This document shows positions 24,901 to 33,155 of a stretch of 64,000 nt of DNA, piece by piece. The stretch's first letter is position 1; each line of letters starts with the position of its first letter. Origin of the DNA: Apus apus (taxonomy: Eukaryota > Chordata > Aves > Apodiformes > Apodidae); assembly GCF_020740795.1 (NCBI RefSeq), contig NC_067291.1, forward strand, positions 11,908,780 to 11,972,779, read 5' to 3'. The notes under the pieces are model-generated. The model did no database searches and was not told the DNA's origin. It saw only the letters and a program-made list of their open reading frames with translations. The translations under genes and the position numbers were made by a program.

Positions 24901-27900
24901 GCATTTGAAATTAGCTTATTTAATGATCACGTTAAAACATGCAATGTCTAGATGGAGTAGCAACTCAAGAGTTCATTTTGGTAGCTCAAAAGCCTAGAAA
25001 AAGTAGCCAGGAGCTAATTATTATACCTAGATTTAAGCAAAGTGAAGCAGCATCCATCAAATGCTCCCTTTGTGAACACATTAGAGAATGCTACAGGAGC
25101 TATAGCAGTACCACACATTTCAATTTACTTTGTCCTTAGAACATGGAACATTACATACTGTGGTCATAGAATAGAATTAAAGGTACCTACAACAGCTGGA
25201 AGTTTTAACATACCAATTATCAGTAGCATTTGCTTACAGAAAGATTGCAGAAATCTTGGTCTTGTCCATCTAATATTGCCATTGATAAGCATCTCCCTGC
25301 TTTTAAATCTAAATAACTAGTTGGAGAAAAACAGGCAAAAGCTTCAGAAACAAAAGAAAAGGTAAATTCAAGGAACAAGTCTTACAGTGACTACTTGATC
25401 CTTTACTTCACGAAGTTCATTCTCCAAACTTCTGTTCTCATTCACAGCTGTTGCCAAGTCAGCTTCCTTCACATTTAGCTGAGCATCAAGGTCTCTCACA
25501 CGAGCCTGTGTCGTGTTTAAATCAGCTTCTTTTTTTGAATTCCTGCAAGTGAAAGTTTTACACTCGTAAGTTGCAGCTGGTGCAGTAGAAAGTTTGTCTT
25601 TAACATCCTTACCTTCACAGGGAGTCTGTGGCAGAACTGAAACAGAAGAGATGTTAAACACTCGTGAGAGCACAGGGCACGCTGCAAAATAAACCAAACA
25701 GGCCCCTCAGACAAATATAATTTGTTCAACCAGAAAGATTTCTGACCCAGTTTCCTGCTTGGTTTGTGCAAATCCTATCTGGAAGCCAGCTATTTTCCAT
25801 GGCATGACCAACTGGGAAGGCGAGGGACAGCACAGGCCCTTGTCTCCACACGAAGGGACCAATCACACTGAAAGCTGAAGCTTCCCAGACCACGGTGACC
25901 TGCTGCCACTGAACAAGCTGCTCACAGACAGGTCCTTTCAGCAGCCAGGGCTGCCACCAGCCTCCTCGGCCAGGGCCTGCAGTCGCGCTGGCAGGTGCAG
26001 CCACGGCGACGCAGCCGCATGGGGCAGGCCCGCTGGGGCAAGGCGGGCAGGACGCTGGTCACACGGGGGGCAACGCACCCACCTCCTGCGGGCAGGGGCA
26101 GAACGCAGCTCTGGCTGCCACAGAGCATCATTCCTCCTCCCTCACGACACCCCTGGGACGTTCAGGCACACAGAACAGGAGATTTGCCCTCAGGAGGCCA
26201 CCAGCCCAGCCCGGGTGAGCAGGCCTCGTCAGCCCTGCACACCCACCGGGGGTGTTGTCTCCTACAGCCCCTCAGCTCCGGCCCCTTGGCAGTGAGTCCC
26301 CACAGCAGCTTTGCCAGGGACTATTCTCCCTCAGGAAGGGTCACAAGCAACCTCCTTCCTTCACACCGCGGCAGAGTGACAGGGCCAGAGAAGCTTTGCC
26401 TTCAGAAGATGACCATTTCCTTACTCAAGTGCCCAGGTACCAACTGGATAGCCAGCACTGTTATTTAAGCTGCCAGTTTTACTTGGCACCAAAGTAGAAA
26501 AGTGCTGGGCCCACAGTGAGTTCCTGTCAGCAAAAGGAGAGATAGTTTCCCCAGACTGCTCTAACTTCTGAAATCCTTGCCTGACGACTATCCAGAGTCT
26601 GGCTCCCTGCTCAAAACTCAGATTTGAGACTATAAAGGTAAATTTTAGCAAAATCTGTTCTGCCAAGTAGCTAAGTTGTGATAATTCATACAATGAGTTT
26701 TCCAGTTGATAACAGAGCAGACCACTTGGAGATAATCCAAAGTCATTCTGCAGGAGTGACTTGCTCTAGAAAGCTTAGACTGCAGGGAAAAATTGGGAAA
26801 AAAAGGGTTGTTTAGTCTAGAGAAGCAAAAAGTGACAGAAGACATAACAGTCATTACATAGATGAAAGGCTGCTGCATAGAGAAAGGGAATCTGTTTTCC
26901 ATGTCTGTTGTAGAAGTGACAGGAAGTTGAAGGCCAACATTTCAGGGAAGAATATTTGGGTTAGACATTAGGGAGAGGAAACTAACAGTAGTTCAACACT
27001 AAAGCATATTGATGGGTGGGGTGTGTGTGTGTGGTGTGTGATATTCTGGAATTGCCATCATCTGGAATTTAAAAAAGGGTTAGGCAAACATGTGCTGGAA
27101 GGGATAAGGTATAGTTGGCTCCAACACAGGCCTAGGGCAAGTCGCTACACCAAGGTCTTCCTCAGACCTTTCTCTCAGCCTGCTGTTTAGAGACATTTGT
27201 TGATTGTGTCCTCGTACTGCATGACCATGATGCAAAACTAAATGTTTTGCCAGCAGAAGTTATTTTTTACTCAGTTTAGATAAAAGTAACTACTTGGGTA
27301 GCAATGAAAAACAGACAGAAATTCCATTAGTATCTGTGTTTAACTCTTTGGTTTGATCCTGCGCTTTTCTGATGCAGGTCTCCAAGTCAGATTAAGGGCT
27401 CCTATATTCTTTCCTGACAAGTTTTATTTTCAGAGAACATTGGAGTAATTTAATCTTTAAGGACAACAATTTAGCAGCTCTGGCTTTGACAAGAGCACTC
27501 ACTATCCTTCTAAACCAAGTTTGGAGTTCAGAACACTACATTATTGAGCAGCAAGCAGTAACAGTTACAGTACTGTACAGCATTCAATATACCAACCATG
27601 CCTTTTTGACTATCAGTTACAAGCAATAACTTTGGGGCACTGCCAATCACATTCCTTGTAAACCAGGGTGTCACATATGCCTGACTTGGAGAATTTAAAT
27701 AATTTTACCAAAAGAATTAAAGTAAGCTTAAAACAGACTCCAGCTTGCCAAAACTAGAGGACAGAGGGGCCCTCGCAGAGTTCATTCTTACAGCTCCAGC
27801 TTGCTACACTGCATGTGCTGGGTTCAGTAGCAAAATGCACATCTATACTCACTGGTACAGAAAGAGACTTATCTTTCTCTGCTGTGCTACTGTAGTTGCT

Positions 27901-30020
27901 TTGACCTTCCCCAGGCTCTGAATTCAGCCAACTGATATGCTTATCCACAACTTCTCCTCCCCAAACGTCTTTGGCATACTTCCAGTTACTACTGTCTACA
28001 TAGTAAGAAAAAAAGCTGAAAGGCAAGCACACTTCATTGTTGCTGCAACTTTAAATCTCTTTACTAGTAATTAATAACAGCCAATGGTTAATGCTGTTGG
28101 GAAATTATCTGGTGACATTCCATCCTATAAGAGTTCCAGGTTATTTAAAGGGTGTATATATAAAGGGCACGATACTCTCAAAGTTGTTCCTTCCAAGTCA
28201 TCTGAGACTTTTGCAGTTAGACAACCCAAATACAAAACACTCATTAAGACTCCAGTCCAGTCCTTTCAAAAAACAGTGTGTCCTATGGATCATTCCCCAT
28301 TGGCTGTAAAGTTAACTATTTTTAAGACATAGTTACTTTAAAGAAAAAAAGTCCAGAGGATTGCATACCTGCCAAGCCTAAAGCTTTATAAACAAAGCCA
28401 CAAAGCTTAAACAAAGAGTAGAAACAAAGTCTTACAACTGGCATTACCCCACTCCTCACTGTCCACTCTAAGTGGCTGGTTAGATTTATGAAGCAGAACT
28501 ATGTGCCAAAACCCAGCATGAATGAAACAAGCCCAGGAACTTCTAAGCAGCCAAAACCAGAAGCCTAGATTAAAAACATGGTTTATTCTAAAGTAGAACA
28601 GCTACCACAGTCCTACTGAGCCTATGAGGGGGCAATACTTACTCTACACAAGTGCTAAAAGAAAAAGCTGGTGTCTACAGTTGCTATGATACAAGTTTAT
28701 AACAAGATTTAGGGTGTCTGTGGACATCCAAATTATGCCAAGTCTGTAACTGATTCAGCAGTACAATGGGGCATTAAAGTAACTAGAAATGTTAGCACTC
28801 TACATGTATCCATAAAGGAAACTTGTTGGGACTGAACACTTGTTCCCTCCCCTCACTATCCCACCTTCAAGAAACATTGATGGCACTTAAATCAGGCTAT
28901 CCCTTTGTTCCAGGCTTGGCAAGACTAGACAACAAGACAATTCCAGGCTCAGGACACACACCTTGCAAGAAAGTCAAGCCTGAAGCAGCAGGCAGCTCAT
29001 CCCAGTAGCATGTAAAGCAAGACCTGAAAGTCACTAGGACAACTTCTGCTCAGTACCAGCCTGGAGCAGGTAAGCTATACCACTTCCAGGACTACCTTCA
29101 ACATGCATTCCCCACTAAGCAACATCCAAGCTAAAAAGCCCAGCAAATATGTGAATTGACTCCATGCAGAGACTCCTTCCCTTATCCCCATAACTTTCTA
29201 GATGCTTTCCAGCATAGCAGCTTCTGGAGTGTGTATAGACACAGGTGTGGTGCCAAACCCAGTCAGCTCTGCATTATGCAGATGCAGTCCTCATAAGGCC
29301 ACCCAACACCCAGATTCTGGGGGAGCTCCATACCTATCACAGGGATGTGCAGAAGTGGCCTGGCAGCACTACAGCAGAAGGCACTGCCAGTCATGCCCCT
29401 TCAGCACATCTTCAGGACAATAGGATTTCTGCTAACCCAAGACACCCCAACACAGGGCCATGCCTTGGGGTGTCACCACTGTCCTGTTCTGGGACACAGG
29501 ACAGCACTGAGTATTCCTTCCCCAACACAGAGCTGCTGGCAAGCAACGTTCCCTTCTGCTCACCCTGCGAGAGCCCCAGGGTGGTCCCTGGCAGAGGGGC
29601 CTGCTCGGAGCCAGGCAGGTGCAGCGGGAGGGCCAGGGCACTGGGCACCGACCTGCTGTGCAGCTGCCGGTACTCCTCGCCGATCTTGCCCAGCTCCATC
29701 TGCAGCGTGGCCCTCTCCATGGCGATGTCGTCCAGCGCTCGGCGGGCGTCAGCCAGCTCCGTCTCGTAGCGGAGCCGCAGGCTGCTCACCTCCCGGTCGC
29801 TGCCCGCCTCCCGCTGGGCCAGCCGCTGCTGCAGCGCCGAGTTGTCGGCCTCCAGCTCTCGCACCCGCTCGATGTAGACTGCCAGGCGGTCATTGAGCTG
29901 CTGCAGCTCCTCCTTCTCCTGCAGCCGGCTCAGCCGAGTCGGGCTCAGCGGCGAGCTGGCGGCGGCGCGGCTAACGGAGCGGCTGCCGCTGGCCGGCGTA
30001 GAGGTGAGAACCGTGGCCAT
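18905..30020 (-). CDS. LMNL3: Nuclear lamin, probable lamin LIII (complete, 11 exons)
   Basis: Exons join in frame in transcript order: 30020-29653, 25542-25386, 24419-24294, 23425-23255, 22681-22556, 22430-22210, 21518-21293, 20339-20232, 19399-19283, 19186-19079, 18946-18905. This gives 1,770 nt and 589 residues. A short head with SPTR at 26-29 is followed by a coiled-coil rod from about 33 to 390, ending [20 protein letters not shown]. The tail has a KKRK nuclear signal at 417-420, an Ig-like fold (about 440-545), an acidic stretch and a CaaX end. Lamins polymerise under the inner nuclear membrane. The family is certain. The LIII assignment is inferred from the location (LMNA, LMNB1 and LMNB2 are not known here), the length and the tail. 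LIII is known as an oocyte/early-embryo lamin in amphibians and fish. The symbol varies between databases (lmnl3, lmnb3). Confidence 0.9.
18947..19078 (-). other. Short last lamin intron
   Basis: 132 bases between the acidic-tail and CaaX exons, bounded by gtaaac and atatcag. Read-through of exon 10 would give only VNC-stop, with no CaaX box, so splicing is needed for prenylation. Confidence 0.8.
19079..19186 (-). CDS. LMNL3: Lamin exon 10: acidic tail
   Basis: 36 codons in phase 0: [20 protein letters not shown] and [16 protein letters not shown]. The start matches the EVAQRS/EVAMRK position after the Ig fold of other lamins; the acidic stretch is typical of B-type lamins. Acceptor gtgttctag, donor CAG|gtaaac. 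Confidence 0.92.
19283..19399 (-). CDS. LMNL3: Lamin exon 9: Ig fold
   Basis: 39 codons: [20 protein letters not shown] and [19 protein letters not shown], matching the IWAAGAG...PTDLVWK.Q..WG signature. Acceptor ctgttgcag, donor GAG|gtaagt. Confidence 0.96.
20232..20339 (-). CDS. LMNL3: Lamin exon 8: Ig fold
   Basis: 108 nt, as in LMNA exon 8. Encodes [20 protein letters not shown] and [16 protein letters not shown], matching the YRFPPKFTLKAGQVVT core of lamin tails. Acceptor tttcacag, donor ACA|gtaggt. Confidence 0.96.
21293..21518 (-). CDS. LMNL3: Lamin exon 7: CDK site, NLS, start of Ig fold
   Basis: Starts [20 protein letters not shown] (mitotic SP sites), then [20 protein letters not shown], a nuclear localisation signal centred on KKRK. 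It ends [20 protein letters not shown] then DE, the first strand of the lamin-tail domain. Acceptor cctttgcag, donor GAG|gtactt. Confidence 0.95.
22210..22430 (-). CDS. LMNL3: Lamin exon 6: end of rod
   Basis: 221 nt, the standard lamin exon 6 size. Ends [20 protein letters not shown] then RKMLEGEEQ(R), the diagnostic intermediate-filament rod terminus. The last Arg is split. Acceptor ttaatttcag, donor AG|gtaggc. Confidence 0.97.
22556..22681 (-). CDS. LMNL3: Lamin exon 5: coil 2
   Basis: 42 codons: [20 protein letters not shown], then [20 protein letters not shown], then SQ. It corresponds to lamin LDNARQSAERNSN...EEL. Acceptor cttgtccatag, donor CAG|gtactg. Confidence 0.95.
23255..23425 (-). 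CDS. LMNL3: Lamin exon 4: coil 1B
   Basis: 57 codons (171 nt, the usual lamin exon 4 size): [20 protein letters not shown], then [20 protein letters not shown], then [17 protein letters not shown]. The [12 protein letters not shown] end corresponds to the YKEELEQTYHAK of other lamins. Acceptor atttcttctcctag, donor AAA|gtgagt. Confidence 0.95.
24294..24419 (-). CDS. LMNL3: Lamin exon 3: coil 1B
   Basis: 42 codons in phase 0: [20 protein letters not shown], then [20 protein letters not shown], then ED. DLENHV.TL corresponds to the conserved DLENR.QSL of lamins. Acceptor gtcttttctag, donor GAT|gtatgt. Confidence 0.94.
25386..25542 (-). CDS. LMNL3: Lamin exon 2: coil 1B
   Basis: Encodes [20 protein letters not shown], then [20 protein letters not shown], then [12 protein letters not shown]. 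It matches the lamin NYAKKESDLNGAQ... region. Acceptor cacttgcag, donor ACT|gtaaga, ending in phase 0. The length of 157 nt equals LMNA exon 2 as I recall it. Confidence 0.94.
25543..29652 (-). other. Lamin intron 1
   Basis: A 4.1-kb intron, the longest in the gene. It contains a GC-rich block at about 25,780-26,420, a GT-rich run at 27,014-27,040 and an unassigned exon-like open frame at 27,853-28,015. The rest is ordinary A/T-rich intron. Confidence 0.8.
29653..30020 (-). CDS. LMNL3: Lamin exon 1: head and coil 1A
   Basis: Starts [20 protein letters not shown], then a CDK1-type SPTR site, then [20 protein letters not shown], the canonical start of lamin coil 1A, and [15 protein letters not shown]-rich (CpG island). 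The donor AG|gtcggt is weak but leaves the phase that exon 2 needs; Arg 123 is split. The frame beyond 29,653 is intronic. The ATG is at 30,018-30,020. Confidence 0.93.
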
Positions 30021-30103
30021 GGCAGCCTCCGGTGCGGATCCGGGCCCGGGCCCCGCCGCTGGGACCGCCCCGCGCAGGACGCTCAGCGCTGCCGCCTCCC
30101 GCG

Positions 30104-30111
30104 TATAAATA
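30104..30111 (-). promoter_or_regulatory. TATA-like box of lamin promoter
   Basis: TATTTATA on the - strand (TATAAATA on the +) lies 84 bases upstream of the lamin ATG. This would place transcription start near 30,075 and give a short 5'UTR. An E-box CAGCTG (30,118-30,123) and GC boxes (near 30,138) lie just upstream. Inferred from position and sequence only. Confidence 0.45.
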
Positions 30112-30200
30112 GCCGGCAGCTGCCTCCACAGCCCGCCGGCCGGGGCGGGCAGCTTAAAGGGCTAGGGCCGCCTCCCCACCGCCGCCCCGCAGGATCCGGG

Positions 30201-32100
30201 TGGAAAATATACCTTTTTCTTTGCATTTTTTTAGATTTATTTTTTTTTGCATACGCCTTCGTGCATCTCATCAATCCCAACGGTGCTGCCTGGAGAGGGC
30301 GGGGAAGGAGCTGTCAGGAAAAGCCTACAGCAGCCCGGCGTTTTTACAAACCAGTGGTGCAAGGGGTCGGGGTGAAAAAAAATAATCCCAGATTTAAGAT
30401 GCATGACAGCTGCAGGGATACTCATGCCCCGGCGTGCTGCCGTGTCAGTGCTCTGCCTGCTCCGTTTGTTGTTTTGCAAATTGTTCAGCTGATGAAATAA
30501 GCTAGTCCCTTGCTCCTTTTTGTTTTGTTGCTTGTTTGTGGGCGTTTTTAGCTTTTATGTTAGACTGTGGTGGCTGTCAGCCATCCCAGTGCTACGGTTC
30601 AGTTTCTGTTGAAAGCTGATGTTCTGGGTAGAACCAAGAGGGAAAGGGAACCTGCATCAAGACAAACATGGGAAGCCTTACACTAAATGCATTTTATAAA
30701 AATCATAGTTCAATAAATTGCTTCAGCACTTCCTTAACAGTGATGTGCGCTGTAACAGTTTAGTTTACTCCAGTATCTGATTCATTTACCCTTTTCTTTT
30801 CACTTACATTTTAGAGAACAGATGTGTCACAGATCTCAGGCAGTGTGAGAATAAAAATCTCTGAACATTAGTATAACTTAATTATGGTAGTTTTTCTAGT
30901 AGTTACAAGGAACTTCATTTAAGAGCTTAGCTTAGGTCAGTGTTATTTCCTACACAAAAGTAGTAGCCCTGACATCTCTTAGAGTATTTAAATGTGAAGA
31001 TTGGTTTTATGAAGGTTATAAGCATCAACTCAAGCTTCACTTCAGGGGTTGGCAGGCTTGTATCATACCAGAACAACATAGTTGGGCCAAAGATCGTAGC
31101 TGAGGATTTATGTTATGTATATCCCTGGATACAAAGTTGCAAAGTAGATGAGGCCATAGGAGGTATGAATACTGGTCAAGGTTTTTTTTTCCCCTCCTGA
31201 ACTTCTTTACACATTTGTATAAAAAACAAAACACAATTTCAAAACTCTTACAGTACATGTATTAGGTTAATGACACATGGCCAGACTGAGCTCCTCTGGT
31301 TCTAGCCCTAGCAACAGGAAATTCTTTTCTTCAGAGCAGTTCCAGTTTTTTATTTTGATAAGAATACTTGTTTGTTCGTCACTGCCAATAGAAAGCTCAA
31401 TTCAAGAAAAATAAAATGGTATAATTTAAACCTGAAGATGTACCTCTAAGACCAAAATGTGTACATCTGAGGGTTTACTTCAGCTTTGAAACCTCGGTCC
31501 TCTTCAAAGCACACTGTGATCCTATGTCGTTGTCATATTCGATGGTTGCATGTTACTGGCCAGCTGTTCAAATACAATTGTATGGTTTTGGATCCGATAT
31601 AGAACAAAGCAAGAAATCTGCTATTGTAAGAATATTTTCCTTGCCTGCCAAGGCTTTGTAATAGTGCAAACAAAAACAACTGAAAGAAATATCTCAAAAA
31701 TAGTCTGAGCTAGTTTTATCTTCTGTATTCTTAGCCTACTATCCCTGTGCAAGAACAGAAGGTGGCAACTTAAGAAGAGTGCAATGGAAATCTGGCACTC
31801 ATTCTTTTCTTTCTGACATGTTTCTGACTTTTTATTTGGTTGGGACTGTAGTCTGTACTGCTTAGACCAAAAGTGTAGCTGAGGAATTCCTAAAGAGATA
31901 AGCCTGTACTATCTTTTCCTCCTGTTTCAAGGATAAAGATATCAGAAACCTTTCAGGAATAAGAGATATAGAGGGTATCAGAAAAAAATATGGGGAAATA
32001 TATATATCCCAGACTAAAGCACAGTAAAAGCTTTTCTACAAATAGTGCTTTTGCAGGAAAATGTAGATATGGGAGATTTAAACAATCTTAGCAGATTCCA
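30201..32100. other. Intergenic, nothing recognised
   Basis: AT-rich sequence upstream of the lamin promoter. No exon or repeat recognised. Confidence 0.6.
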
Positions 32101-32104
32101 CAAA

Positions 32105-32542
32105 GTTAGAGCCAGAAAGATGATGAAGGGATGAACATCTCCCTTATGAGGAAAGGCTGAGGGAGCTGGGTCTCTTTAGCTTGGAGGAGACTGAGGGGTG
32201 ACCTCATCAATGTTTACAAATATGTAAAGGTGAGTGTCAGGATGATAGAGCCAAGCTTTTTTCAGTGATGACCAGTGATAGGACAAGGGGCAATGGGTGC
32301 AAATGGCAGCATAGGAGGTTCCATGTGAATATCAGGAAGAACTTCTTTACTGTGAGAGTGACAGAGCACTGGAACAGGCTGCCCAGAGAGGTTGTGGAGT
32401 CTCCTTCACTGGAAGGACATTCAAAACCCGCCTGGACACGTTCTTGTGTGATGTGTTCTAGGTGACCCTGCTCTGGCAGGGGCGTTGGACTAGATGGTCT
32501 TTCTAGATCCCTTCCAGCCCCTAGGATTCTGTGATTCTGCGA
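32105..32542 (+). mobile_element. CR1 LINE, 3' fragment
   Basis: A 5'-truncated CR1 copy. It carries the diagnostic phrases AGGAAAGGCTGAGGGAGCTG, GACCTCATCAATGTTTACAA, GATAGGACAAGGGGCAATGG, CACTGGAACAGGCTGCCCAG and TGGACTAGATGGTCTTTCTA, and ends in ATTCTGTGATTCTGCGAT-type repeats. Typical of birds and other sauropsids. Truncated, so not mobile by itself. Confidence 0.95.
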
Positions 32543-32759
32543 TGAAAAAACCCAAGACTTGAAAAGTATTTGTCAACTTTTGTCAAGTATCTTAAACAGG
32601 GCTTGATCTTAAGCTCATGAAATTAAGTGAAAAAAACCCCAGTGATACAGGAGTACCTTTTAAACCAGGAAAAAGTGATCTGAGCTTTTTGCTATCCTTT
32701 TCCTTAGGCACCTGCTAATTGATTCTAGCCATGTGCGAGCAATCTGTCAGTATTGGTTA

Positions 32760-33155
32760 CAAACTGTTGTCAGGGCTCTGAGTGAGCCAGAGTTCCTTAA
32801 TGACCTTGATCAGCCCCAGCTGGGGATTTTGCCCACACCTCTGCCCGTGGGTGCAGAAACTCCATTTAAGCTCTGGCCTGGGGTTCAGTCTCTCTTTAAG
32901 GTCTGTTAAGGTTGTGCCTAAACTATAAGCTTTATTGACCAATAAACTGATTGTCTGGTTAGACTTTGTATTTGCCTGGTTACTGCAAATTTACCTGGGT
33001 TCTCTGTGTGCTCTGGTTGTCATCTCTGTCTCCTGCCTAAGAGCAGTGGGACAGGGCCATGGCTGGTGTGGCTCCTGCCCTGCCAGCCTGAGTACCTGAC
33101 TTAGCCCTCTGTTCATTCGGAAGCAGCCGGACCTTGCCACTTCTTGGATGACAGA
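32760..33155 (+). other. Possible repeat-derived block
   Basis: A GC-richer block of about 390 bases with an AATAAA at 32,941 and sharp compositional edges, starting TGTTGTC and ending GATGACA. It could be an old solo LTR or other repeat. No target duplication was found, so this is weak. Confidence 0.2.

Larger units (their letters stand above)
29640..30200. promoter_or_regulatory. CpG island over lamin exon 1
   Basis: Dense CpG and G/C-rich sequence spans the promoter, 5'UTR and exon 1 of the lamin gene. The composition falls sharply on both sides. Long open frames on the + strand here are antisense shadows. Confidence 0.75.

Noticed and set aside
25995-26468. 157-codon + strand frame in lamin intron 1
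   Set aside because: Explained by the GC-rich block; Pro/Ser/Arg-rich with no family match.
29619-30500. 293-codon open frame on the + strand
   Set aside because: It is antisense to lamin exon 1 and its promoter; GC-rich DNA lacks stops. Composition is low-complexity and no family is recognised.
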